30,287 nt of DNA from UMGS692 sp963653425 (GCA_963653425.1 CAVJWC010000012.1:1-30287); one strand, 5' to 3'. Shown: positions 1 to 7,205, counted from the stretch's first letter. The notes: generated from the sequence alone by a model not told the origin. Numbers and translations: made by a program.

Positions 1-250
1 CGCATATCTTTCAGAGCAATGCGAAACTTGCAGAAAGTAAGCAAAGAAACTTTCACTATGCCAAACATTGAGGTTTTTTGCGCAGCTTTTTCCCCAAAAA
101 GCCGAAAGTTCTTTGGTTCTTTCTTTCAAGAAAGAACGCGAAGCAAGCAAAGGCTTCTTTGCCTACTTTCTTCGTGAGAAGAAAGAAGAATAAGGAAGGC
201 AAGTAGGCTTCTTTGCCTGCTTTCTTCGTACGAAGAAAGCAGGCAAAAAA
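1..250. repeat. Dispersed modular hairpin repeat, copy 1 (window start)
   Basis: This is a non-coding stretch made of the repeat family that recurs in five other gaps. It holds a partial 63-bp unit (the GCAAAGAAACTTTC core at about 40-53), a perfect inverted repeat GTTCTTTCTT/AAGAAAGAAC near 116-137, a CTTTCTTC/GAAGAAAG hairpin near 160-185, and a perfect 30-bp palindrome at 215-244 that ends 10 bp before the stop codon of the histidine kinase gene. The palindrome could act as a 3' mRNA hairpin for that gene, but no T-run follows it on the minus strand. The first 23 bases are identical to the last 23 bases of the window. Confidence 0.85.
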
Positions 251-254
251 CTAC

Positions 255-1808
255 TTACTCTATCGGTAAGGTTACGGTGAATTCGGTGCCTTTGCCGAGT
301 TCGGAATTGACGGTGATATTACCTCCCGATATATCGACGACTCGTTTGGTTATAGAGAGGCCGAGTCCGTTACCGCCGGCGTTTTCGGGGGCTTTGGACT
401 TATAGAATCGGTCGAAGATTTTGGGCAGGGCTTCGGGGGATATACCGCAACCCGAGTCTTTTATTACGAAGACGGCTTTATCGCCCGCGCGTTTAAGGGA
501 GATGGCGATTTTACCGTTTTCCGGGGTGAACTTAACGGCGTTGCTGATGAGGTTTTCCCAAACGTGAGAAAGCATAGCCTTATTTGCGAAAATCGTAACT
601 TCGTCGAGGTCGATGTCGAGATCGGTGTTCTTTGCCGTCCACATAGGTTCGAGCGCAAGAAGGGCGGTTCGTATCTGTTCGTCAAGACTGAATTTTTCCT
701 TATCAAGTCCTACCACGTTGGTGTCAAGACGCGCAAGCTGAAGCATTTCGGTGGAAAGATTGGAAAGTCGCCTTGCCTGCTCGCAAATTATGGAAAGATA
801 TTCGCGCCGTTCTTCTTCGGTAATACCGGGGTGCTGAAGCAGGTCGGCGTAACCGGAGATAGCGGAAATGGGCGTCTTGTATTCGTGAGAAAGCGTCGCA
901 ACGAACTCTTTGCTCGCCTCTTCGTTCTTTTTAAGTCCCTCCGTCATCATGTTGAAGGTCTTTTGAAGGGAAGCCATTTCGTCCGAACCGTCAACGTCTA
1001 TCTTTATGTCGAAATTGCCTTTGGACACTTCGAGCATTGCGTTGGAAAGCTTCTTTACGGGCTTGACTACCCAGGAGGTCGCAAAAGTGTTGAAAAGAAG
1101 AGCCAGAATAAGCGTTACGCAGGCAGCCATCCAGATTATGCTGTACCAAAGCCTTGCAAGGTCGGTAGACGACGAACTTTTTATCTGCACAGCCATATAG
1201 AACTTACCGAGCTTGACTACGGTTTTGTGGTTGGAACACTTGATTTTGCCGAGTTCTATGGAGTTTTTGTCGGCATTGGTAAGACTAAGCCCTTCGGTCG
1301 AAACCATTTCGTCGAAATCCGAATAAATCTCGTACTTGTAGTCGCTCGTAAGTATCTTGCCCGCAAGCTCGGAAACGTAATCTTCCGTTATAACCGAACT
1401 TCCGTAACGTTCGCCCTCCCAGACCACGACGTCGCGAAGCCTTTGCGCGTCGATAATCGTGCGTTTGTCGAGATACCCCCAAAGCTCGTCCGTTCTGAAA
1501 ACGTAAACAAGCATAGCCATAAGCACCGTGGAAAGCAGGATTACCAGAAAAAAGGACAAAAACATCTTGAAATAAAAGGTCTTCATCTTGCCTTTTATGC
1601 CTTTGCCCGAATCCTTTCCTATGTCGCCGAAAAACTCTCCGCACTTCTCGTCTTTGTTCTTGTGCTTCCCGAAAACGCCTTTACCCGAATCAACGTCGTT
1701 TTCACGAGCGTTTGCGTTGGTTTCGGTATTTTCGACTTTTTCGGTGTTTTCGACGGTTTCGTCGGCGCCGTTACGCAAATTCTCTTCGCCTTTCTTTTTC
1801 TTCTTCAC
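255..1808 (-). CDS. HAMP-domain sensor histidine kinase
   Basis: Membrane sensor kinase of a two-component system (517 aa). A charged Lys/Glu/Gly-rich tail (about 1-75) precedes membrane segment 1 (about 81-104), an extracytoplasmic sensor region (about 105-220), membrane segment 2 (about 222-244), a HAMP linker (about 245-298), the HisKA dimerisation helix with phospho-acceptor His308 in SHEYKTPI, and a HATPase_c domain with N-box ENLISNAVKF (418-427), G1 DSGCGI and G2 GGNGLGLSI. The start is GTG at 1808, chosen for the GGAGA Shine-Dalgarno 6-7 nt upstream; an internal ATG at codon 75 would give a more usual length but has no comparable site in view. No response regulator is adjacent, so partner and stimulus are unknown. 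The kinase call is sure, the signal is not. Confidence 0.95.
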   Translation of the reverse strand: MKKKKKGEENLRNGADETVENTEKVENTETNANARENDVDSGKGVFGKHKNKDEKCGEFFGDIGKDSGKGIKGKMKTFYFKMFLSFFLVILLSTVLMAMLVYVFRTDELWGYLDKRTIIDAQRLRDVVVWEGERYGSSVITEDYVSELAGKILTSDYKYEIYSDFDEMVSTEGLSLTNADKNSIELGKIKCSNHKTVVKLGKFYMAVQIKSSSSTDLARLWYSIIWMAACVTLILALLFNTFATSWVVKPVKKLSNAMLEVSKGNFDIKIDVDGSDEMASLQKTFNMMTEGLKKNEEASKEFVATLSHEYKTPISAISGYADLLQHPGITEEERREYLSIICEQARRLSNLSTEMLQLARLDTNVVGLDKEKFSLDEQIRTALLALEPMWTAKNTDLDIDLDEVTIFANKAMLSHVWENLISNAVKFTPENGKIAISLKRAGDKAVFVIKDSGCGISPEALPKIFDRFYKSKAPENAGGNGLGLSITKRVVDISGGNITVNSELGKGTEFTVTLPIE

Positions 1809-1932
1809 TTTCTTTCTCCGTTTACAGGTATTACGCAGATTTAATTCTCATACGATTTTATCGCCCGAAATTTAATTGTTTGTTACAATCGCCGTCGCCC
1901 GCAAAAACGCAGCCCTTTGCTTTGCCAAATAA

Positions 1933-2227
1933 AGTTTAACGCAGAATAAACCGATTTATTCCCGCTAAAAATACGCGCGTTGCGAACGGAGCGCTCGGGC
2001 GCTACGTTCGTTATCGCTGAACACCGTAAACGCAAAGTCCTTCATTTTTTCCGAAAAAAGCTTCCTTTACGGCGCGTAGCGTTTTTACGCCAGAAACACG
2101 CCCACAAGGGTTTAGTTTAGCCAAGGCAAACGACTGAGGGCGTACTGCAGGTACGGAAGAGGGAGTTTAACGACGGCTAAACCGATTTATTCCCGTAAAA
2201 ATGTCAGCAATAACGAACGTAGCGCCC
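1933..2227. repeat. Spacer with paired direct and inverted repeats
   Basis: The 468-nt gap between the histidine kinase and cvpA contains no supported gene. A direct repeat starting AGTTTAACG and containing AAACCGATTTATTCCCG lies at 1933-1972 and again at 2164-2202. A 24-bp inverted repeat lies at 1997-2020 (GGGCGCTACGTTCG...) and 2204-2227, with one mismatch. The enclosed roughly 180 bp include a smaller inverted repeat, GGCG...CGCC, near 2072-2092. The arrangement resembles a small non-autonomous element or a duplication scar, but no target-site duplication or transposase is visible. Confidence 0.6.
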
Positions 2228-2230
2228 AAT

Positions 2231-2261
2231 AAAAAAAGGGAAACGCCAAAGCGTCTCCCTT
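2231..2261 (-). terminator. Intrinsic terminator of cvpA
   Basis: Read on the minus strand, an 11-bp stem (2251-2261 pairing with 2236-2246, one mismatch) with a CTTT-type loop is followed by a seven-T run. It lies 15 bp downstream of the cvpA stop codon. The right arm of the neighbouring inverted repeat ends just beyond it. Confidence 0.85.
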
Positions 2262-2276
2262 GAATCATTCTAAAAT

Positions 2277-2912
2277 TCAGGCAATGAACTTCATAATAAA
2301 GCTTGCGGCTTCTTTAACGGGAGGCGCAGCTATGATATTGCCGATAAAGTTGTTGTTATAGAAGAAAACCGTAACCGCGCTCTTGTCGATCATGGATCTT
2401 ATAGGATCGAGAGCAACCGACGGAAGAACGTTAAGGCAACCGAGGATAAGGCTGAATACGACGTAAGCGTTAACCAGACCGAATGCACCGCCTGCGATAA
2501 TGTCAACCTTTCTGAAGGTTTTCTTGTTCTGACGGAATTTCTTTATGTAGTGACCTGCGAAGTGAATGCCTACGATCATAAGAACGAGCATAATCGCAAA
2601 AATGATAACCTGAAGCACGAGCTGACCCGCAAAGTTAGCAACCCACTGCTGAGCGGTAATACCGTCGGGATTGTTCTGAAGGAACTTAGCGGTTACAAAG
2701 TTCAGAACGGGCTGAGGAAGTCTCAGACCTTTGAACATATTTGCAAAAGATTTACCGAGACCGGTCTTCATAAGAGGCGCGCCGAGAAGAGCGGGTACGC
2801 CGAAAAGGAAGAATATCTGAACCCAGGAAAGAAGCTGGTCAAATAATCCCCTGTGGAAGCCTATCGCAACTGCGAAAACGACTATTACCAAAAGCAGAAT
2901 ATCGAATATCAT
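2277..2912 (-). CDS. CvpA family membrane protein
   Basis: Integral membrane protein of 211 aa resembling the CvpA (colicin V production) family. The N-terminus (IFDILLLVIVVFAVAIGFHR) shows the typical first membrane segment followed by G-x-x-R-G, then further hydrophobic segments near 28-45, 85-115 and 143-165. The family is widespread in bacteria and its biochemical role is not firmly known; links to colicin V export, envelope processes and biofilm have been described. The start is ATG at 2912, preceded by GGAGGG 6 nt upstream. The gene is monocistronic: it has its own predicted promoter and an intrinsic terminator, and its neighbours are repeat-rich spacers. Confidence 0.85.
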   Translation of the reverse strand: MIFDILLLVIVVFAVAIGFHRGLFDQLLSWVQIFFLFGVPALLGAPLMKTGLGKSFANMFKGLRLPQPVLNFVTAKFLQNNPDGITAQQWVANFAGQLVLQVIIFAIMLVLMIVGIHFAGHYIKKFRQNKKTFRKVDIIAGGAFGLVNAYVVFSLILGCLNVLPSVALDPIRSMIDKSAVTVFFYNNNFIGNIIAAPPVKEAASFIMKFIA

Positions 2913-3003
2913 AATAACCCTCCGACTTTAATAGCGGGATAAAACCCGCAAACGCCCCTTTTTCGGACGCAATTTGCGGATCGCAATAATATCATCCGCT
3001 ATT

Positions 3004-3032
3004 ATTGTACCATAGATTTTGAAAAATGTGTA
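3004..3032 (-). promoter_or_regulatory. Predicted sigma-A promoter of cvpA
   Basis: On the minus strand, TACACA (3027-3032) and TACAAT (3004-3009) are separated by 17 bp. The -10 is near consensus and the -35 matches TTGACA at four of six positions. T-runs at 3035-3040, 3047-3053, 3057-3063 and 3066-3072, roughly in helical phase, lie just upstream and could act as an UP element or bent DNA. The rest of the gap to 3468 holds no supported gene. Confidence 0.55.
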
Positions 3033-3172
3033 TCTTTTTTAAGGAGTTTTTTTAAGTTTTTTTAATTTTTTTACTCTATCCACAGAAAAACTCCCGTTTT
3101 TGCCCCCGTTTTTACCTTTTTTTACCTTTTTTTCGGAATATTTTTCCTTTTCTCCGCGAATAATAACTCTGT

Positions 3173-3430
3173 CGCTACTTTCCCTGTCCCCGCGATACCG
3201 AAAGTCGCGCCACGGCGTTCTTCACTTATCCGCACCCGAACGCAAGGATAACGAAAGTCACGGCAACCGCTACTTTCCATTGTCCCTGAAGCTTGGAGAA
3301 CTAAAGGTAACGCAAACTTGCTCTTTCTTTATAACCGCCGAAAAACTTATAACTTTTAAGCTCGTTATGAAGAAAGGTAACAGCTGCTTTCCTTACCACT
3401 AAAACTCGGATAACGAAAGGTAACGCCCGA
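3173..3430. repeat. Imperfect GCTACTTTCC / GAAAGGTAACG repeats
   Basis: Within the 556-nt gap between cvpA and the DUF1540 gene, the words GCTACTTTCC (3174, 3269, and as GCTGCTTTCC at 3383) alternate with GATAACGAAAG or AAAGGTAACG words (about 3247, 3304, 3374, 3409). CTTTCC and GGAAAG are complementary, so many small hairpins are possible. Spacing is irregular (95 and 114 bp) and no reading frame is convincing. I see no known element. Confidence 0.4.
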
Positions 3431-3468
3431 CTAACCCGACCGAAGTCGGAATTTATGGAGGTTTAATT

Positions 3469-3627
3469 ATGAGTAATCCCGCTATCAGATGCAACGTCAA
3501 CGAATGCGTCCACCACTGCTGTGAGTGTAATCAGTGTTCCCTCTCGTCCGTAGAGATTTCGCACGACAGAAATTCCCGCGACGCTATGTCCACTCCCCAC
3601 TACTGTTCTTCTTTTTGTAAGAAGTAA
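3469..3627 (+). CDS. DUF1540 small Cys-rich protein
   Basis: A 52-aa protein (translated directly) with eight cysteines: C8, C13, C17, C18, C20, C23, C46 and C50. The N-terminal part IRCNVNECVHHCC and the terminal HYCSSFC match the layout of the DUF1540 family, small Clostridia and Bacilli proteins thought to bind metal through their cysteines; the cellular role is unknown. The start ATG is preceded by GGAGG 8 nt upstream, and a CCGAC-CGAA-GTCGG hairpin (3436-3449) sits directly before that site. It is the first gene of the plus-strand island. A repeat copy follows immediately after the stop. Confidence 0.85.
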   Translation: MSNPAIRCNVNECVHHCCECNQCSLSSVEISHDRNSRDAMSTPHYCSSFCKK

Positions 3628-3635
3628 AAGTTTTT

Positions 3636-3862
3636 CCTGCTTTTTAAGAAAGCTCAACAAAGAACTTCAATGTTTACGAAGTTCTTTCTACATAAATTTC
3701 GTAAAAATCTTATAATTTCTTGTAGTTTCTTTTTGTCAGCCTCCGTTATTCCAACAGTTACGCGAAGCTCCGTGAAAGTTTCTTTGCCTACTTTCTTTTC
3801 CAAAGAAAGCAGGTGCGTCTTTGCTTCTTTCTTCGCAGAAGAAAGAAGGGGAAAGAAAAGCA
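3636..3862. repeat. Dispersed modular hairpin repeat, copy 2
   Basis: The gap between the DUF1540 and SLOG genes begins with a copy of the dispersed repeat. In order it has AACAAAGAACTTCA (about 3655), a TAGTTTCTTTTTGTCAG block (about 3724), the 63-bp unit core CGCGAAGCTCCGTGAAAG (about 3764), and the hairpin CTTTC-TTTTCCAA-GAAAG (about 3799). A second TTCTTTCTTCGC/GAAGAAAGAA hairpin (about 3825-3847) precedes the SLOG promoter. The order is the same as in copies at 17.1 kb and at the window end (reverse orientation there). Confidence 0.75.
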
Positions 3863-3864
3863 GG

Positions 3865-3893
3865 TTGACAAAAGAGAAAGATTGGTGTATGAT
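3865..3893 (+). promoter_or_regulatory. Strong sigma-A promoter for the SLOG gene
   Basis: TTGACA (3865-3870, perfect -35) and TATGAT (3888-3893) are separated by exactly 17 bp. Transcription would start near 3900, giving a leader of about 210 nt before the SLOG start codon. The promoter begins just at the edge of the dispersed repeat. Confidence 0.8.
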
Positions 3894-3898
3894 AGATA

Positions 3899-4003
3899 TT
3901 GTTTGATATTGCTCAGGTTACGCTTTTTAGGGAGCGAACCATGAAAGCGTACCCGAATCGCTATTGTTTAATATTATTCGGGTTGCGCTTTTAGGGGGAG
4001 AAG
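3899..4003 (+). promoter_or_regulatory. SLOG leader with direct repeats, hairpin and possible leader peptide
   Basis: Downstream of the promoter, a roughly 40-bp sequence (TTGTTTGATATTGCTCAGG...) at 3899-3938 recurs at 3964-4003. Between and across the copies runs a 17-codon frame at 3941-3994, MKAYPNRYCLILFGLRF, preceded by an AGGGAG ribosome site 6 nt upstream. An inverted repeat ACCCGAAT/ATTCGGGT (3951-3958 and 3976-3983) lies inside the frame, so translation could compete with hairpin formation. No T-run attenuator follows. Leader-peptide control is an inference, and the frame could be chance. Confidence 0.4.
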
Positions 4004-4112
4004 AATCCGAGATTGCGCTTTGAAGCTGAAAAAGGGAAACTTTGAAGTGAAATAACGCTTTGGAGCCGAAAAAGAAAGGCGCGGTTATACTTTTCAGGAG
4101 GATTAGGGGAAA

Positions 4113-4607
4113 ATGGTAGTAGGAATGACGGGAGGACGTCCCAAGAGGTTGCCTTGGGGAACGAGAGAGAGCGACAAAAGGTGCGTTGCGCTTAAAGAAG
4201 AACTCCGGTGGACGGTAGAGCGGTTTGCCGACGCGGGCGCGACGGAGTTTATTTGCGGAATGGCTCTCGGGTGCGACACGTACTTTGCGGAAATCGTGCT
4301 TGAACTCAAGGCGCGCAGAAACGTGAAACTTATCGCGGCGCTTTCGTGTGCCGAGCAGGCTATGCCTTGGGCGCAAGCCGACAAAGACCGCTTTATAAAG
4401 ATTCTTTCGCAATGCGACGACTGCTTTTTCAGCGGAATCGCCCACACGGAAGGCTGTGAAAAACAACGCAACCAGCTTATCGTGGACAAAAGCGACGTTC
4501 TCATCGCGGTTTACGGTGGCGCAAGACGAAGCGGAACGGCGCAAACCATAGCTCTTGCCGAAGCAAAAAACATTCCCGTGATAATCTTCGATCCTTACGA
4601 GTTTTAG
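4113..4607 (+). CDS. YpsA-like SLOG family protein (DUF1273)
   Basis: A 164-aa cytosolic protein with a Rossmann-like SLOG fold. The glycine-rich start VVGMTGGRPKRLPWG, the central GMALGCDTYFAEIVLELK (the family's nucleotide-binding G-x-D region), KSDVLIAVYGG and the final PVIIFDPYEF match YpsA/DUF1273. SLOG proteins are thought to bind nucleotides or nucleotide-derived ligands; Bacillus YpsA has been linked to cell division and stress, but the ligand is unknown. The start ATG follows AGGAGG at 4095-4101. It has its own promoter and leader, and is separated from the next plus-strand gene by a terminator. The family call is good; a specific role here is not supported. Confidence 0.85.
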   Translation: MVVGMTGGRPKRLPWGTRESDKRCVALKEELRWTVERFADAGATEFICGMALGCDTYFAEIVLELKARRNVKLIAALSCAEQAMPWAQADKDRFIKILSQCDDCFFSGIAHTEGCEKQRNQLIVDKSDVLIAVYGGARRSGTAQTIALAEAKNIPVIIFDPYEF

Positions 4608-4766
4608 TCCTTTTCCTGTTTTTTTGTAACGAAGCCTTTTCGGTTTCGGGCGAAACCTGTGATAACGCCGGCAAATCCGTCTTTGCGGGAAAGCCCGACA
4701 ACGCACGCAAATCCGTCTTTTTTGGCAGTTTCGTTTTTATAAACTCTCGTTTTTAACGAATAAAAG

Positions 4767-4806
4767 CCTCGTTTTCCGTCAATAATCGGCGGGAACGAGG
4801 TTTTTT
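4767..4806 (+). terminator. Intrinsic terminator after the SLOG gene
   Basis: CCTCGTT (4767-4773) pairs with AACGAGG (4794-4800), with a 20-nt loop, followed by six T. The flanking AAAA on the left side would also give a weak T-tail on the minus strand. It lies 160 bp after the SLOG stop; the stretch between repeats the words GCAAATCCGTCTTT (about 4672 and 4709) and holds no gene. Confidence 0.7.
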
Positions 4807-4856
4807 ATATCGAAACGGGCTTTATATGGGAATGAGGCTTACGTAAGGAGGTTTTT

Positions 4857-5354
4857 ATGTGCGGAATAAGTATCTACAACCCTTCGGGTCTGGCGGATTT
4901 TTCGGAAAAACTGCGCGATAAGGCGGGCTTTAATCCCGTTTTTCTGTGCGTGGGCAATCCCCGTCTGTCTTTGGAATGCGCGGGACCGTTCGTGGGTTCG
5001 CTGATTGCGACCTTGCCCGTTCTGTCCTACGGAAGCGCGACCCGTCCGATTTTAAGGCGCGATTTTACCTTTGCAACGGACTTCGCGCGGACCATGCACC
5101 CCAAATCCAGGATAATCGTCGTTTGTTCGGCTACCAATGAAAACTCCGGACAAGGCTACGTTCGGCTGGAATCGGGGAACCCAAACCTTCTCCCCAATAC
5201 TCCCTACCTTCTGCCCGCGCAAGGCGACCTCAGACTGCTTTTGCTGACGCCCTATTGCCGTAAAAGCCCCTTTCAGACTCCCGAATACGCTCGCTACGCC
5301 TCGAAAGCTCTCGTCGGACTCGTCGCGGAGGCCGTTTTTCGCGCCTTCGTCTGA
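4857..5354 (+). CDS. Divergent YyaC-like (DUF1256) putative spore protease
   Basis: A 165-aa protein that I read as a distant member of the DUF1256/YyaC family, relatives of the germination protease GPR. The supporting pattern is VFLCVGNPRLSLECAGPFVG (family form: hydrophobic-CIGTDRSTGDxLGPLVG), a VLSYGSATRPILRRDF stretch at the place of the family's YGTLxxPVHAxNL, a hydrophobic strand IIVVCSA, then GYVRLESG, LPAQGDLRLLLL and a C-terminal helix ending ALVGLVAEAVF. The usual T-D-R-S-T-G segment is altered to N-P-R-L-S-L, so activity is doubtful. The start ATG has AAGGAGG 5 nt upstream. It is convergent with secY. The organism's sporulation status is not known, and a remnant or new function is possible. 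Confidence 0.55.
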   Translation: MCGISIYNPSGLADFSEKLRDKAGFNPVFLCVGNPRLSLECAGPFVGSLIATLPVLSYGSATRPILRRDFTFATDFARTMHPKSRIIVVCSATNENSGQGYVRLESGNPNLLPNTPYLLPAQGDLRLLLLTPYCRKSPFQTPEYARYASKALVGLVAEAVFRAFV

Positions 5355-5384
5355 TAAACGACCCTTTTGAAGGCGTTTACTCGG

Positions 5385-5810
5385 CGAAAATGTCCCTTTC
5401 TCTTCACGAAAAGCCTTATTTGCTTAACGAAAAAGCCTTGTTCACTTCAAGAAAAGCCCTGCTTGTTCAGCGAAAAGCCGACTTCGTTAAACGAACTTTG
5501 ACTTTCGTTTAACTAACAGTCCGTTTCGTTGAACGAACTTCGGATTTTAGAAAAAACAAGGCTGAAATTACCGAAAAAAAGACTGATTTTAACGAGAAAA
5601 AGGCTGAAATTACCGAGAAAAAGGTTGGTTTTAACGAAAAACAATCTAAAATTGCCGAAAAGTAAAGCTGAAATTGCCGAGAAAGCATGCGTTTACGAAA
5701 GAAAAGCCGTGCGTTCCCCGAAAAACAAATCGAATTTAGCGCAAAAAAGACTTGAATTACCGGAAAGATAAGCCTTAAATTACCGAAAACGGTTTGAGTT
5801 ACCAAAAGGC
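5385..5810. repeat. Degenerate 21-nt tandem array (about 20 units)
   Basis: The 510-nt gap between the YyaC-like gene and secY is built of about 20 imperfect units beginning CGAAAA, with starts at about 5385, 5407, 5428, 5450, 5471, 5492, 5513, 5534, then (after a 38-nt irregular step) 5572, 5593, 5614, 5635, 5656, 5678, 5696, 5719, 5740, 5761, 5784 and 5803. Most steps are exactly 21. The right half has the consensus CGAAAAAAGGCTGAAATTAC. Both strands stay open for 80-100 codons, but this follows from the repeat and no start site is convincing. Confidence 0.75.
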
Positions 5811-5812
5811 AC

Positions 5813-5845
5813 AAAAAAACGCTTCCCCGTTAAAAGGGAAGCGTT
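5813..5845 (-). terminator. Intrinsic terminator of the S10-spc operon
   Basis: Read on the minus strand, AACGCTTCCC (5836-5845) pairs perfectly over 10 bp with GGGAAGCGTT (5818-5827), with an 8-nt loop, followed by a run of seven T (5813-5819 region). It lies 19 bp after the secY stop codon and so closes the ribosomal protein operon at secY. Confidence 0.92.
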
Positions 5846-5864
5846 AATTTTACTTTGGATTTTC

Positions 5865-7199
5865 TTATTTAAGGAAACCTTTGTAGTGACGCATCATAAT
5901 CTGCTGCTGTAAAGCCTTGTCGAATTCAAGAGCTACGCTTACCGCGATAAGCATACTGGTTGCGCCGAACGAGGATACGAGCAGACCGTCGGAATTGAGT
6001 GCGCCGAATACTACCGACGGGATAAGAGCCATAACGGCAAGGAACAATGCGCCCCAAAGAGTTATTCTCTTAACGACTTTGCCGATGTATTCCGCAGTCT
6101 GTTTACCGGGTCTGATACCGGGAATGAAACCGCCGTTTTTCTGAAGATTTTCCGCTACGTCCTTAGGATCGAAGGTAATCGAGCTGTAAAGATAAGCGAA
6201 AAGGAAAATCAGAATGGAAAGCACGATGCTGTAGAACCAGCCGCCCGTGCAGTTAGTCGAAACCCATTTTTCAAAGCCGCTGCCCTGGAAGAAGGTCTGA
6301 GCGATGATAACGGGGAAAGACATAATGGAGAACGCGAAGATAAGAGGCATAACGCCCGACGCGTTGACCTTTATGGGGAACGTCGTGGACTGTCCGCCGT
6401 ACATTTTCTGTCCTTTTACGGACTTTGCGTACTGAACGGGAATCTTTCTCTCGCCGCCGTCAACGAATACGATGAACGCGTAAACTATAACGAGTACGGC
6501 AAGGAATACGATAAGCTGCCAGCCCTGAGCATCAACGAAACCTTCGGATGCTATGTTGCCGATCATGGTAATGATTGCGTTTCCGCCCGAAGAAAGGATA
6601 CCGATGAAGATGATCATCGAGATACCGTTGGACACACCGTGTTCGGTAATTCTTTCGCCCAGCCACATCGTAAGATATGCGCCTGCGGTAAGGATAATCG
6701 TAACGAACGAGAATACCAGCCATTCGGGAAGGTTACCCGTACCGAAAAGGTTGTAGCTGAGGTATTCGGTGCTGCTCTGTGCGGAATAGTTCTTAAGTGT
6801 TAAAAGTACGCCTACGGACTGAATGACTGCAAGAACCAGTGTGAACCACTTCGTTACCTTATTCAGTTTCTCACGTCCTTCTTCACCGCCGTTCTTGCTC
6901 CATTCCTGCCACTTGGGGATGGCTACGGTAAGAAGCTGAACGATAATGGATGCGTTGATGTAAGGAGAGATACCGATAGCGAACAACGTTCCCTGAGAAA
7001 GAGCACCGCCTGTGATGGCGTTCATAATGCCGAAAAGCGACATGTTGCTACCCGAAAACGCGCTCTGGAACGCGCTTACGGAAACTCCCGGCACGGGAAT
7101 GTAACAACCTACTCTGTAAATCAGGACGAATAAGAGGGTCATCAATATTTTATTTCTGACCTCGGGGATTTTGAACGAGTTCTTCAGTGTCGTAATCAT
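5865..7199 (-). CDS. secY: Preprotein translocase subunit SecY
   Basis: Channel-forming subunit of the SecYEG translocon in the cytoplasmic membrane (444 aa, typical length). Ten membrane segments can be read. The N-terminal RNKILMTLLFVLIYRVGCYIP, the plug-region ITGGALSQGTLFAIGISPYI, the loop FVDGGERKIPVQYAK and the GIRPGKQTAEYI segment are characteristic SecY signatures. The start ATG has AGAGG in the 3' end of rplO, from which it is separated by 6 bp, so the two are probably translationally coupled. It is the last gene of the operon here; in most Firmicutes adk, map, infA and rpmJ would follow. Confidence 0.98.
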   Translation of the reverse strand: MITTLKNSFKIPEVRNKILMTLLFVLIYRVGCYIPVPGVSVSAFQSAFSGSNMSLFGIMNAITGGALSQGTLFAIGISPYINASIIVQLLTVAIPKWQEWSKNGGEEGREKLNKVTKWFTLVLAVIQSVGVLLTLKNYSAQSSTEYLSYNLFGTGNLPEWLVFSFVTIILTAGAYLTMWLGERITEHGVSNGISMIIFIGILSSGGNAIITMIGNIASEGFVDAQGWQLIVFLAVLVIVYAFIVFVDGGERKIPVQYAKSVKGQKMYGGQSTTFPIKVNASGVMPLIFAFSIMSFPVIIAQTFFQGSGFEKWVSTNCTGGWFYSIVLSILIFLFAYLYSSITFDPKDVAENLQKNGGFIPGIRPGKQTAEYIGKVVKRITLWGALFLAVMALIPSVVFGALNSDGLLVSSFGATSMLIAVSVALEFDKALQQQIMMRHYKGFLK

Positions 7200-7205
7200 C
7201 TGGCG

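Noticed and set aside
564..1844. A 426-codon plus-strand frame opposite the histidine kinase
   Set aside because: It is the antisense shadow of a clear kinase gene, with no domain pattern and no ribosome site.
2960..3260. Origin of replication near cvpA
   Set aside because: Only two near-matches to the DnaA box (CTATCCACA at about 3075 and TTATCCGCA at about 3225) occur, and dnaA, dnaN and rpmH are absent.
5509..5814. Long open frames of 80 and 101 codons on both strands over the 21-nt array
   Set aside because: Their products only mirror the 21-nt repeat (KRLxLPRKRLxLT and FFSVISAFFSLKS), and ribosome sites are lacking.
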